DNA of 64,000 nt from Streptomyces hawaiiensis (GCF_004803895.1 NZ_CP021978.1:2666001-2730000); one strand, 5' to 3'; counted from the stretch's first letter, positions 16,616-25,223 are shown. Notes: generated by a model not told the origin, from the sequence alone. Numbers and translations: made by a program.

Positions 16616-17521
16616 ATGGGCACCGAAGAGGCCGCACGCACATCGACCGGCAGCGGGGCCCTGGACAGCGGGTGCGCCGGGCCCATGGTGCCGCGGCTGG
16701 CCCTCGGGGCCCGGCTGCGCGAGCTGCGGGAGGAGCGGGGCATCGGCCGGGCGGACGCGGGGCACGTCATCCGCGCCTCCTCCTCCAAGATCAGCCGGAT
16801 GGAGGCGGGCCGCCACGGCTTCAAACTGCGGGACGTCGCCGATCTGCTCACCCTCTACGGCGTCACCGACGAGGCCGAGCGCGCCACCCTGCTGGCGCTG
16901 GCCGAGCAGGCCAACACCCCCGCCTGGTGGAGGTACTACAGCGATGTCGTGCCCGCCTACAGGCAGACCTATCTCGGGGCCGAGCAGGCGGCCAGTCTCA
17001 TCCGCTGCTTCCGGGTCCAGCGCGTCCCCGGCCTGCTGCAGAGCGCCGACTACGCCCGGGCCGACCTCCGGCTCGCCCACCCGGACGCCGGTGCGGCGGA
17101 GATCGACCGCCGGGTCGCGCTACGGATGACCCGCCAGCGGATCCTGCGCCGACAGCCGGCGACCCGGCTGTGGGCCGTGATCGACGAGGCGGCGCTGCGC
17201 CGCCCGGTCGGCGGTGTCGGTGTGATGCGGGACCAGCTCAGGCATCTCATCGAGATCTGCCGGCTCCCGCACGTCACGGTGCAGATCCTGCCGTTCCTCA
17301 CCGGCGCCCACGCCGCGGAGGGCGGTCCGGTCACCATTCTGCGGCTGCCCGGCGGGCAGTTGCCCGACGTGGTCTACCTGGAGCAGCTCACCACCGCCCT
17401 CTACCCCGACCGGCCGGCCGACATCGAGTGCTACTGGGATGCCATGAACCGGCTGGTGGTCGAAGCCGAGTCGCCGGACGAGACTCCGACCATCCTGCAC
17501 CGCATCCTCCAGGAGACCTGA
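16616..17521 (+). CDS. XRE-family regulator with DUF5753-like C-terminal domain
   Basis: About 300 residues. The N-terminal helix-turn-helix is LGARLRELREERGIGRADAG followed by IRASSSKISRMEAGRHGF. The C-terminal ~180 residues (YRQTYLGAEQAASLIRCF, QRVPGLLQSADYARA, LRHLIEICRLPHVTVQILPF) are the DUF5753 module found in hundreds of Streptomyces regulators that usually pair with a small DUF397 protein; none is adjacent here. ATG 16616 is preferred over 16610 because GGGAGAG directly abuts the first ATG but is correctly spaced for the second. Likely a DNA-binding regulator of development or metabolism. Convergent with the DUF574 methyltransferase, 3 bp apart. Confidence 0.88.
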   Translation: MGTEEAARTSTGSGALDSGCAGPMVPRLALGARLRELREERGIGRADAGHVIRASSSKISRMEAGRHGFKLRDVADLLTLYGVTDEAERATLLALAEQANTPAWWRYYSDVVPAYRQTYLGAEQAASLIRCFRVQRVPGLLQSADYARADLRLAHPDAGAAEIDRRVALRMTRQRILRRQPATRLWAVIDEAALRRPVGGVGVMRDQLRHLIEICRLPHVTVQILPFLTGAHAAEGGPVTILRLPGGQLPDVVYLEQLTTALYPDRPADIECYWDAMNRLVVEAESPDETPTILHRILQET

Positions 17522-17524
17522 GCG

Positions 17525-18340
17525 TCAGCGCTTGCGGGCGACGCCGCCGTACTGGTGGACCTCGGCGGGAAGGCCCAGGGCCGCCGCGTCGGGACGCCAG
17601 CGCGAGCAGGAGGCCACGCCCGGTTCGAGCAGCTCCAGACCGTCGAAGTAGCGCGCGATCTGCTCGGGGCTGCGCAGGATGTACGGGATCGAACCACCGT
17701 CGTTGTACTGCTCGATGGCCCTGACGTACTCCTCGCTGGTGTCGGTGGAGTCGTACTGCACGAGGTAGCTGCCGGGAGGCAGGGCGTCCACCAGCTGCCG
17801 CACGATCGAGCGGGCCTCGTCGTGGTCCTCGATGTGGCCCAGGATGCCCATCAGCATGAGGGCGACGGGCCGGTCGAAGTCGAGGGTCTTCCCGGCTTCC
17901 CGGACGATCGCGCCGGGCTCGCGCAGGTCGGCGTCGACGTAGTTGGTGACGCCTTCCGTCGTGCTGGTGAGCAGCGCGCGGGCGTGGGCCAGCACCAGCG
18001 GGTCGTTGTCGACGTAGACGATCCGGCTCTCCGGGGCCACCCGCTGGGCGATCTGGTGGGTGTTGTCCACGTTGGGCAGGCCGGTGCCGATGTCCAGGAA
18101 CTGGCGGATGCCCTCTTCGGCGGCCAGGTGGCGCACGGCACGGGCGAGGAAGTAGCGGGCGGCGCGGGCGCCGGTCTCGATGCCGGGGAAGACCTCGCGG
18201 AACGCGTCACCGGCCACCCGGTCGACTTCGTAGTTGTCCTTCCCGCCCAGCCAGTAGTTCCAGATCCGGGCCGAGTGCGGCACCGAGGTGTCGATCTTGG
18301 GGAACGGCTCCTGCTCGGGGTTCTCCACCTGGTCGGTCAT
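17525..18340 (-). CDS. SAM-dependent methyltransferase, DUF574 family (Methyltransf_19)
   Basis: A 271-residue protein. The family hallmark SARIWNYWLGGKDNYEVDR (about 23-41) is followed by the SAM site FLDIGTGLPNVDNTHQIA and VYVDNDPLVLAHARALL, then LMGILGHI. This actinobacteria-specific family is greatly expanded in Streptomyces and often neighbours XRE/DUF5753 regulators, as here. Substrates are unknown. AGGAGCG precedes the ATG. Separated from the following kinase-like gene by 34 bp on the same strand, with that gene upstream, so the two may be co-transcribed. Confidence 0.9.
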   Translation of the reverse strand: MTDQVENPEQEPFPKIDTSVPHSARIWNYWLGGKDNYEVDRVAGDAFREVFPGIETGARAARYFLARAVRHLAAEEGIRQFLDIGTGLPNVDNTHQIAQRVAPESRIVYVDNDPLVLAHARALLTSTTEGVTNYVDADLREPGAIVREAGKTLDFDRPVALMLMGILGHIEDHDEARSIVRQLVDALPPGSYLVQYDSTDTSEEYVRAIEQYNDGGSIPYILRSPEQIARYFDGLELLEPGVASCSRWRPDAAALGLPAEVHQYGGVARKR

Positions 18341-18374
18341 GGACGCTCCTGCGTGTGTGGTCGGGGGCCCCACG

Positions 18375-19055
18375 TTAGCCGCTCCACGCCCTGGAGAGGA
18401 TCAACTCCTCTGCGCGGCCCAGGAGTTCGACCTCCACCTGGCTCATCGTCGGACTGGCGCCCCGGCGGCGCAGGGCCTCGGCCAGGGCCGGGCGCGTGAG
18501 AGGGGACGGACCGGCCAGGAGGGCGGTCAGCATGGCGCCGGCAGGCGCGGAGAGGCTGTCGCCGGCGACAGCGGCCTGCGCGAGGATCACCGCGGTCGCC
18601 GCCCAGTCCAGGCCCGGGTCGCCCTCCACCGCGTCGGACCAGTCGATGACACGGGGGCCGCCGGGGGTGAGGATCACGTTCTCCGGGTGCAGGTCCAGGT
18701 GGAGGATGCGGACGGAGGGGTCGGTGGAGCGCAGGGCGGGGACGGCGTGGAGGTCGCGCAGCAGCCGGGCGAGGATTGAGCCCGCCTCCGCCACGTCCAA
18801 GCTGCCCGCCAGGCAGGCCTGGAGCATGGTCGGGCCGGAGAGCCGCTCCATCACCAGGTCGGTGCGCGAACCGGTCGGGCGGACCCGGGGCGCCGGATAG
18901 CCGTGGGCACGCACATGTGCCATCACCGCCCCCTCGGCCGCAGCGTCACCCCCGCCGCCGCGCTCCCGGCGCAGCACCCACGCCTCGTCGATCACATACA
19001 CATCGGCCCGTCGCCCGGAGCCGAGCAGCTTTCCCGGTGGTGGTGTGGTCGGCAT
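18375..19055 (-). CDS. Aminoglycoside-phosphotransferase-fold kinase
   Basis: A 226-residue APH/choline-kinase-like protein. The nucleotide-binding N-lobe is GSGRRADVYVIDEAWVLRRE. The catalytic loop is LHLDLHPENVILTPGGPRVI (Asp of HLDLHPEN), followed by the metal-binding DWSDA. It is short for the family, so the C-lobe is reduced. It probably phosphorylates a small metabolite. Nothing points to a particular antibiotic, so a resistance label is not justified. First gene of a possible two-gene unit with the DUF574 methyltransferase. Confidence 0.82.
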   Translation of the reverse strand: MPTTPPPGKLLGSGRRADVYVIDEAWVLRRERGGGGDAAAEGAVMAHVRAHGYPAPRVRPTGSRTDLVMERLSGPTMLQACLAGSLDVAEAGSILARLLRDLHAVPALRSTDPSVRILHLDLHPENVILTPGGPRVIDWSDAVEGDPGLDWAATAVILAQAAVAGDSLSAPAGAMLTALLAGPSPLTRPALAEALRRRGASPTMSQVEVELLGRAEELILSRAWSG

Positions 19056-19193
19056 GGGGCGAAGCTACCCCGCGGCCCCGGCGCCCAGCCGACGAGACGA
19101 AGCCCCTGCCGCCAGACACGGAGCGAGGCCCCTGCCCACCTGGCCGCGCCGGCTCGAACCGAAGCCGCCCCGCCGCCCGGCACCGGCCGACAT

Positions 19194-19314
19194 GAAGCGA
19201 AGCCACCCCGCCGCCCGCCACTCAGGCCGACATGAAGCGAAGCCACCCCGCCGCCCAGGCCGACAGAAGCGAAGCCACCCCGGCACCTCCACCCACACGA
19301 AGCGAAGCCACCCC
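19194..19314. repeat. Four exact direct copies of a 16-mer upstream of the B12 riboswitch
   Basis: GAAGCGAAGCCACCCC occurs exactly at 19194, 19234, 19266 and 19299 (spacings 40, 32, 33). Flanking GCCGCCC and GGCCGACAT are partly conserved, and more degenerate copies extend left to about 19095. The array fills most of the gap between the divergent kinase gene and the riboswitch leader. Its short, uneven, degenerate spacers and lack of cas genes argue against CRISPR. Function unknown. Confidence 0.75.
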
Positions 19315-19349
19315 ACCCAACCCGGCCCCTCGGCCGGTTTTCCGCGCCC

Positions 19350-19480
19350 AGGTACAGTAAGCGGGTCGTCATCACACCGTACGGGGGGAAGCCGGTGCAA
19401 TTCCGGCGCTGACCCGCAACCGTGAACCGCCCGCCGCGGCGGTGAGCCGGATCGCTTCGTACGGTTTCGTGACCGGCTCA
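19350..19480 (+). promoter_or_regulatory. Cobalamin (B12) riboswitch
   Basis: The core B12 box is plainly visible at 19385-19422: GGGGAAGCCGGTGCAATTCC followed by GGCGCTGACCCGCAACCGT. Preceding helices start near GGTACAGTAAGCGGGTCGTC and following helices run to about GAGCCGGATC. It lies 170-240 bp before the first gene of the operon, on the same strand. Known behaviour: adenosylcobalamin binding lowers expression of downstream uptake or synthesis genes. Boundaries are approximate. Confidence 0.9.
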
Positions 19481-19588
19481 CGTGCCCGGCAGCCCGCCGT
19501 GCACGGCACCGTCGAGGTATACGGAGCCGAGCCGCCCGGGGGTGCCCGTGCTGCCCGGCTCCCCCACAGGGAGAGGCACCCGCCGATC

Positions 19589-20794
19589 ATGAACGTCCGC
19601 CGCAGCGCCGCGGTCCTTGCCGCCGTCGCCGTGATCGGCGCCGCCACCCCGGCCGCCGCCGACCCGTCCCCGTCGCCCTCCCAGGCGTTCCCCTCCGCCC
19701 TGTACGGCGACACGGACCCCAAGTTCGACGGCGTCTGGCGCCAGTCGCTCGCGCTGCTCGCGCAGGACACGGTGGGTGTGAAGCCGGCGGCGAAGTCCGT
19801 GCGGTGGCTGGTGCGCCAGCAGTGCCCGGACGGCGGCTTCGCCTCCTACCGCCCCGACCCCGCCGCCGCGTGCGACGCCAAGACGATGCTGGACACCAAC
19901 GCCACGTCCGCCGCCGTGCAGGCCCTCACCGCGCTCGGCGGGCACGACGACACCACCGGCAAGGCCGTCGACTGGCTGAAGTCCGTACAGAACAAGGACG
20001 GCGGCTGGGGCTACTCGCCCGGCGGGGCCAGCGACACCAACTCGACGTCGATCGTCGTCGGCGCGCTCGCCGCCGCGGGCGAGAAGCCGGACGGGGTCGA
20101 CAAGGACGGCAAGTCGCCCTACGACGCGCTGCTGAAGCTCGCCCTGCCCTGCGACGGGGACGGCGACGGCGCCTTCGCGTTCCAGCCGGACAAGAAGGGC
20201 GACCTCGCCGCCAACGCGGACGCCACGGCGGCCGGTGTGCTCGGCGCGCTGGGCAAGGGCATGGTCGTCAAGCCCGGCGAGAAGTCCGACGCGGCCTGCG
20301 CGAAGGCCGCAACGCCACAGCAGGCGGCGGCGAACGGCGCGAGCTACCTCACCTCAGCCCTCGCCGAGGACGACCACCACCTCATGTCCGCCCTGGCCGG
20401 TGCCGAGCCGCAGCCCGACTTCGGCAACACCGCCGACGCGGTCGTCGCGCTCGCCGCGCGGGGGGACACCGCGCAGGCGGAGAAGTCCGTGCGGTGGCTG
20501 GAGAAGAACTCCGCGTCCTGGGCCGCGCAGAGCGGTCCGGCCGCCTACGCCCAGCTGATCTTCGCCGCCCACGCGACGGGCACGAACCCGCGCGACTTCG
20601 GCGGCGCGGACCTCGTCAAGCAGCTCAACGCGACGGGCCCGGCCCCGCAGACGGCCGAGAAGACCAAGGCCTCGGACGAGAAGGAGGACTCCGGCGACTT
20701 CTTCGGGGTCTGGTGGTACGTCGGCGTCTGTCTCGTCGCCGGAATCGGCATCGGGTTCCTGTTCACCGGCCGCAAGAAGCAGCGGCAGCTGTGA
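19589..20794 (+). CDS. Secreted, membrane-anchored prenyltransferase/squalene-cyclase-fold protein (putative cobalamin-capture protein)
   Basis: A 401-residue protein. A signal peptide (RRSAAVLAAVAVIGAATPAA, cleavage near AAA-DPS) is followed by repeated alpha/alpha-toroid units (CPDGGFASYRPD, NKDGGWGYSPGG with SDTNSTSIVVGALAAAGEKP). Near the end is a transmembrane helix (VWWYVGVCLVAGIGIGFLF, about 375-393) with a basic tail RKKQRQL. So the toroid sits outside the membrane. It lacks catalytic DxDD sequence. It is the first gene after a B12 riboswitch and overlaps the next gene by 4 bp. The N-terminal domain of animal transcobalamin/intrinsic factor has the same (alpha/alpha)6 fold and binds B12, so a capture role is inferred, not shown. 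Confidence 0.82.
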   Translation: MNVRRSAAVLAAVAVIGAATPAAADPSPSPSQAFPSALYGDTDPKFDGVWRQSLALLAQDTVGVKPAAKSVRWLVRQQCPDGGFASYRPDPAAACDAKTMLDTNATSAAVQALTALGGHDDTTGKAVDWLKSVQNKDGGWGYSPGGASDTNSTSIVVGALAAAGEKPDGVDKDGKSPYDALLKLALPCDGDGDGAFAFQPDKKGDLAANADATAAGVLGALGKGMVVKPGEKSDAACAKAATPQQAAANGASYLTSALAEDDHHLMSALAGAEPQPDFGNTADAVVALAARGDTAQAEKSVRWLEKNSASWAAQSGPAAYAQLIFAAHATGTNPRDFGGADLVKQLNATGPAPQTAEKTKASDEKEDSGDFFGVWWYVGVCLVAGIGIGFLFTGRKKQRQL

Positions 20795-21429
20795 TCCGCC
20801 GGGCCGTTCTCCTCCTCCTGGCCTCGCTCCTGCTGTGCGCGGGCGCGGGCCAGGCCCAGGCCGCCGGTTACCGGTACTGGTCGTTCTGGGAGCGCGACGG
20901 CGGCCACTGGGTCTACGCCACCCAGGGCCCGTCCCTGGCCCGCCCCTCGGACGGCGACGTCCAGGGCTTCCGCTTCGCGGTGAGCGAGGACTCGGCGGAC
21001 GCGACCCGGCCACGCGGCGAGGCCGACTTCGCGACGATCTGTGCGAAGACGCCCGCGCAGGACGGCAGGAAACGAGTGGCCCTGGTCATCGACTTCGGCA
21101 CACCGTCGGACGGCCCCGAGGGCGAAACCCCTCCCGCCGCCCGCACGGCCTGCGCCCGGGTCTCCCCCGACGCGACGACGGCCGAGGCCCTGGCGGCGGT
21201 GGCCAAGCCGCTGCGCTACGACACCAACGCCCTGCTGTGCGCGATCTCGGGCTACCCGGAGAAGGGCTGCGGCGAACAGGTCTCACCGAAGGAGACGCAG
21301 CAGCAGAAGCCGGCAGCGGAGAAGAAGACCCCCTCGGACGACGGCCCGTCCCTGGGCCTGCTGGCGGGTGTCGCCGTGGTGGTGGTCCTGGGCGGGGCGG
21401 CCGTCTGGCAGGTACGACGGCGTGGGTAG
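20791..21429 (+). CDS. Secreted membrane-anchored accessory protein (SCO2322-like family)
   Basis: A 212-residue protein. Signal peptide (AVLLLLASLLLCAGAGQAQA), a compact extracellular domain opening with GYRYWSFWERDGGHWVYATQ, four Cys residues in the second half (ATICAKT, RTACARV, LLCAISG, KGCGEQ) that could form disulfides, a Gln/Lys/Pro linker, a helix (LGLLAGVAVVVVLGGAAVW) and a VRRRG end. I recall a family named after S. coelicolor SCO2322 with this start. The YWSFW...GDVQGF region resembles the small beta domain (DUF4430-like) that partners the toroid in transcobalamin. GTG start overlaps the preceding TGA and the next gene overlaps its end by 8 bp. Confidence 0.78.
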   Translation: MIRRAVLLLLASLLLCAGAGQAQAAGYRYWSFWERDGGHWVYATQGPSLARPSDGDVQGFRFAVSEDSADATRPRGEADFATICAKTPAQDGRKRVALVIDFGTPSDGPEGETPPAARTACARVSPDATTAEALAAVAKPLRYDTNALLCAISGYPEKGCGEQVSPKETQQQKPAAEKKTPSDDGPSLGLLAGVAVVVVLGGAAVWQVRRRG

Positions 21430-22513
21430 CGGCACCCGGGGCCGGCACCGGGCGCAACTGCACCCCGGCGCCTGGTGGCTCTGGGCGCTGTCCCTCGGCA
21501 CCGCGGCCACCCGCACCACCAATCCCCTGCTCCTCGCCCTCCTCATCGCGGTCTCCGCCTACGTCGTGGCCGCCCGCCGCCCCGACACCCCCTGGTCCCG
21601 CTCCTACGGCGCCTTCGTCAAACTCGCCCTTGCCGTGATCCTCGTCCGTCTGCTCTTCGCGACGGTCCTCGGTTCCCCCATCCCCGGCACGCACACCCTC
21701 CTCACACTCCCCGAAGTCCCCCTCCCCGCCTGGGCCCAGGGCATCCGCCTCGGCGGCGAGGTGACCGCGGAAGCCCTCACCTTCGCCCTGTACGACGGTC
21801 TGCGGCTGGCCACGCTCCTCATCTGCGTGGGCGCCGCGAACGCCCTCGCCAACCCCTCCCGCCTCCTCAAGTCCCTCCCGGGCGCCCTGTACGAGATGGG
21901 CGTCGCGGTCGTCGTCGCCCTCACCTTCGCCCCGAGTCTCATCGCCGACGTCCAGCGCCTGCGCGCCGCCCGCCGCCTGCGCGGGCGCCCGGACAAGGGC
22001 GTCAGGGGCCTGCTGCACGTGGGGCTCCCGGTCCTGGAGGGCGCGCTGGAGCGCTCCGTCTCCCTCGCCGCCGCGATGGACGCCCGCGGCTACGGCCGAA
22101 CCGCCCAGGTCCCGCCCGCCGTACGCCGTACCACCGCCGCCCTCACCCTCGGCGGCCTGCTCGGAGTCTGCGCGGGAACGTACGGCCTCCTCACGGCCGA
22201 AGGCGCCACGTACGGCCTCCCCGTACTCCTCGCGGGTCTCACAGCCGCCCTCGCGGGTCTGAGACTCGGCGGCCGCCGGTCCCTGCGCACCCGCTACCGC
22301 CCGGACCGCTGGGACGTGCGCGCCTGGCTGGTCGTCGCCTCCGGCGTCGCGGTCGCGGCCCTGCTCGCCCTCGCCGCGGCCCGTGACCCCGCGGCCCTGA
22401 ACCCGGGCGTGGTCCCGCTGGTCGCCCCCACCCTCCCCCTCTGGCCGGCCGCTGCCGTACTCCTCGGCCTGCTGCCGGCGTTCGTCGCCCCCGATCCCGA
22501 GGAGCCGTCGTGA
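21422..22513 (+). CDS. ECF transporter T component (CbiQ/EcfT-like)
   Basis: A 363-residue integral membrane protein with hydrophobic helices at the N-terminus (LLLALLIAVSAYVVAA), middle and C-terminus. The two coupling-helix signatures expected of EcfT are visible: RLRAARRLRGRP (about 180-191) and AAMDARGYGRTA (about 217-228). It links the ATPase pair to the substrate-binding S component. GTG start lies inside the end of the previous gene; its stop overlaps the ATPase start by 4 bp. An extra C-terminal pair of helices makes it longer than typical ~260-residue T components. Confidence 0.88.
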   Translation: MGSGTRGRHRAQLHPGAWWLWALSLGTAATRTTNPLLLALLIAVSAYVVAARRPDTPWSRSYGAFVKLALAVILVRLLFATVLGSPIPGTHTLLTLPEVPLPAWAQGIRLGGEVTAEALTFALYDGLRLATLLICVGAANALANPSRLLKSLPGALYEMGVAVVVALTFAPSLIADVQRLRAARRLRGRPDKGVRGLLHVGLPVLEGALERSVSLAAAMDARGYGRTAQVPPAVRRTTAALTLGGLLGVCAGTYGLLTAEGATYGLPVLLAGLTAALAGLRLGGRRSLRTRYRPDRWDVRAWLVVASGVAVAALLALAAARDPAALNPGVVPLVAPTLPLWPAAAVLLGLLPAFVAPDPEEPS

Positions 22514-24162
22514 TCCGTTTCGAGGATGTCTCCGTGACCTACGACGGTGCCGTCGAACCCACCGTCCGGGGCATCGACTTCGAGGTCCCGGAAGGTGAAC
22601 TCGTGCTGCTGGCGGGCCCGTCCGGCGTCGGCAAGTCCACCGTCCTGGGCGCGGTCGGCGGACTCGTCCCGCACTTCACCGGGGGCACCCTGCGCGGCCG
22701 GGTCATGGTCGCCGGACGCGACACCCGCACCCACAAGCCGCGCGAACTGGCCGACGTCGTGGGCACGGTCGGCCAGGACCCGCTCTCCCACTTCGTCACC
22801 GACACCGTCGAGGACGAACTCGCCTACGGCATGGAGTCGCTGGGCATCGCCCCGGACGTGATGCGGCGCCGCGTGGAGGAGACACTCGACCTGCTGGGCC
22901 TCGCCGGCCTGCGCGACCGGCCGATCGCCACGCTCTCCGGCGGCCAGCAGCAGCGCGTCGCGATCGGCTCGGTCCTCACCCCGCACCCGAGCGTCCTCGT
23001 CCTGGACGAGCCGACCTCCGCGCTAGACCCGGCGGCCGCCGAGGAGGTGCTGGCCGTCCTCCAGCGGCTCGTGCACGACCTCGGCACGACGGTCCTCATG
23101 GCCGAACACCGCCTGGAACGCGTCATCCAGTACGCCGACCAGGTCGTCCTCCTGCCCGGCCCGGGCGCGGCCCCGGTCCTGGGCCCCCCGGCCGAGGTGA
23201 TGGCCGTGTCCCCGGTGTACCCACCGGTGGTGGCCCTGGGCCGCCTGGCGGGCTGGTCCCCCTTGCCCCTGACCGTCCGCGACGCCCGTCGCAGGGCAGG
23301 AGATCTGAAGCGACGGCTGGGACCCGTCCCCAAGGGGCGCGGGGAACTGCGCGATCAGCCACAGACGCCCCGCGCCCTGCGGCACTCCGCACCCGCCACG
23401 CCCATAGGCGCGGTACGAGCCCTCTCAGTACTCCGCGGCCGCGTCCAAGCCCTGAGCCACATCGACCTCACCGTCACCCCCGGCGAGACGATCGCCCTCA
23501 TGGGCCGCAACGGCGCCGGAAAATCCACTCTGCTCAACGCCCTGGTCGGCCTCGTCAAGCCCAGCTCCGGAACCGTCCGTCTCGGCGAAGCCACACCCCA
23601 CCGCACCGCGCCGAAGGACCTCGTCCGCAAGGTCGGCCTGGTCCCCCAGGAGCCGCGCGACCTGCTCTACGCCGACACCGTCGCCGCCGAGTGCGCGGCG
23701 GCCGACCAGGACGCCGGCGCGCCCCCCGGCACCTGCCGGGCCCTGGTCACCGAGCTGCTGCCCGGCGTCACCGACGACACCCACCCCCGCGACCTCTCCG
23801 AAGGGCAGCGGCTCGCGCTCGCCCTGGCCGTCGTGCTGACCGCCCGGCCCCCGCTGCTCCTGCTGGACGAGCCGACCCGGGGCCTGGACTACGCGGCGAA
23901 GGCCCGGCTGGTCGCGGTGCTGCGCGCGCTGGCCGCCGAGGGGCACGCCATCGTCCTGGCCACGCACGACGTGGAACTCGCGGCCGAGCTCGCCCACCGG
24001 GTGGTGCTGCTGGCCGACGGAGAGGTGATCGCGGACGGGCCGACGGCCGACATCGTCGTCTCCTCGCCGTCCTTCGCCCCGCAGGTCACCAAGATCCTGG
24101 CGCCCCAGCACTGGCTCACGGTCACCCAGGTCCGCGCGGCCCTCCAGGAGACCGGCCGATGA
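22510..24162 (+). CDS. ECF transporter ATPase, two nucleotide-binding domains fused
   Basis: A 550-residue protein. The first ABC domain (about 1-230) has Walker A GPSGVGKST, signature LSGGQQQRVAIG and Walker B VLVLDEPTSALDP. The second (about 305-530) has Walker A GRNGAGKST, a variant signature LSEGQRLALALA and Walker B LLLLDEPTRGLDY. Together they replace separate EcfA1 and EcfA2. The linker (about 262-300) is partly encoded by a dispersed Streptomyces repeat, giving the stretch KGRGELRDQPQ. Powers uptake through the adjacent T and S components. GTG start overlaps the T-component stop. Confidence 0.93.
   Translation: MIRFEDVSVTYDGAVEPTVRGIDFEVPEGELVLLAGPSGVGKSTVLGAVGGLVPHFTGGTLRGRVMVAGRDTRTHKPRELADVVGTVGQDPLSHFVTDTVEDELAYGMESLGIAPDVMRRRVEETLDLLGLAGLRDRPIATLSGGQQQRVAIGSVLTPHPSVLVLDEPTSALDPAAAEEVLAVLQRLVHDLGTTVLMAEHRLERVIQYADQVVLLPGPGAAPVLGPPAEVMAVSPVYPPVVALGRLAGWSPLPLTVRDARRRAGDLKRRLGPVPKGRGELRDQPQTPRALRHSAPATPIGAVRALSVLRGRVQALSHIDLTVTPGETIALMGRNGAGKSTLLNALVGLVKPSSGTVRLGEATPHRTAPKDLVRKVGLVPQEPRDLLYADTVAAECAAADQDAGAPPGTCRALVTELLPGVTDDTHPRDLSEGQRLALALAVVLTARPPLLLLDEPTRGLDYAAKARLVAVLRALAAEGHAIVLATHDVELAAELAHRVVLLADGEVIADGPTADIVVSSPSFAPQVTKILAPQHWLTVTQVRAALQETGR
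23331..23362 (+). repeat. Dispersed GGGGCGCGGGGAAC repeat inside the ATPase gene
   Basis: CAAGGGGCGCGGGGAACTGC followed by GCGATCAGCCAC is a standard copy of a repeat usually seen between Streptomyces genes. Here it lies in frame in the inter-domain linker of the ECF ATPase and is translated. Confidence 0.75.
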
Positions 24163-25007
24163 GTCTCCCGGCGACCACCCGCACGCACCCCCAGAAGCAG
24201 GCCCGGGCCGTCCGCCTCGGCCCCCGCTCACTCACCGCCCTCGCCCTGGTCAGCGCGGTGGGTGTCGCCGGGTTCACCTGGCCCTTCCTCGCCCCGCCCA
24301 CCTCGCGGCTCAGCGCGCACGCGCAGGACGCGCCCTGGCTCTTCGCGGGCCTGCTGGTGCTGCTCGTGGCGGTCGTGGCCGCGGCGATCTCGGAGTCCGG
24401 TCTCGGCCCGAAGGCGGTCGCGATGCTCGGCGTGCTGGCCGCCACGGGAGCGGCCCTGCGGCCGATCGGCGCCGGTACCGCCGGTATCGAGCCGATGTTC
24501 TTCCTGATGGTGCTGAGCGGCCGGGTGCTGGGCCCGGGCTTCGGGTTCGTTCTCGGTTCGGTGACGATGTTCGCGTCCGCCCTGCTCACGGGCGGGGTCG
24601 GGCCGTGGCTGCCGTTCCAGATGCTGGCGATGGGCTGGTTCGCGATGGGTGCGGGCCTGCTGCCCGGCCCGGACCGGCTGCGCGGCCGGGCCGAACGCGC
24701 GATGCTCGCCGGCTACGGCTTCCTCGCCGCGTTCGCCTACGGCACGGTGATGAACATGGCGGGCTGGCCCTTCATGAGCGCCCTCGCCTCGAACGTGGCC
24801 TTCGACCCGCACGCGCCGGTCGCCGTGAACCTGGCCCGTTTCGTGGCGTACTGCCTGGCCACGTCGCTCGGCTGGGATCTGGGACGGGCGGTCGTCACGG
24901 TTGTCCTGACGCTCGCGCTCGGCCCGGCGGTGCTCCGGGCGCTGCGCCGGGCCACGCGCCGGGCGGCCTTCGAGACGCCGGTCACGTTCGACGCCGCCGG
25001 GAAGTGA
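24159..25007 (+). CDS. ECF transporter S component
   Basis: A 282-residue membrane protein with about six hydrophobic segments (SLTALALVSAVGVAGFTWPF, LFAGLLVLLVAVVAAAI, FFLMVLSGRVLGPGFGFVLG, AMLAGYGFLAAFAYG and others). The GPGFGFVLGSVTMFASALLT and AMGWFAMGAGLLPG segments resemble the vitamin/cofactor-binding S proteins of the CblT/DUF6580-like branch. ATG overlaps the ATPase stop (ATGA). As last gene of a B12-riboswitch operon it most likely binds cobalamin, cobinamide or a precursor. Substrate identity is inference from the riboswitch. Confidence 0.87.
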   Translation: MSLPATTRTHPQKQARAVRLGPRSLTALALVSAVGVAGFTWPFLAPPTSRLSAHAQDAPWLFAGLLVLLVAVVAAAISESGLGPKAVAMLGVLAATGAALRPIGAGTAGIEPMFFLMVLSGRVLGPGFGFVLGSVTMFASALLTGGVGPWLPFQMLAMGWFAMGAGLLPGPDRLRGRAERAMLAGYGFLAAFAYGTVMNMAGWPFMSALASNVAFDPHAPVAVNLARFVAYCLATSLGWDLGRAVVTVVLTLALGPAVLRALRRATRRAAFETPVTFDAAGK

Positions 25008-25165
25008 AGCCGCCCACGTGAGCCAGGTCATGTACGAGGCGGGGCCGTAGGGACAAGGGCCCGGTCACAGGCGTCGACCCGACCGCACCTGCGGCCGGAC
25101 CTAGTACGACGGGGCGTTGCGCGCGTCAGGCACGGCTGTTTCTGTGGAGCCACCCCCCACAGACC

Positions 25166-25204
25166 GAAGGCGGCGGCCCCCCGATCCCCGGGGCCGTCGC
25201 CTTC
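25166..25204. terminator. Bidirectional terminator between the ECF operon and cyp125
   Basis: GAAGGCGGCGGCCCC pairs with GGGGCCGTCGCCTTC (one G-T wobble) around CCGATCCCC, midway between two convergent genes. Bases 25008-25165 otherwise show nothing recognisable. Confidence 0.85.
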
Positions 25205-25223
25205 GCCGTGCCCGTCGGCTGTT

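Noticed and set aside
18375..19055. Aminoglycoside resistance gene
   Set aside because: Only the general APH fold is seen; many such kinases act on metabolites and no resistance context is present.
19095..19314. Possible CRISPR array
   Set aside because: Repeats are 16 bp with short, uneven, partly similar spacers; no cas genes are nearby.
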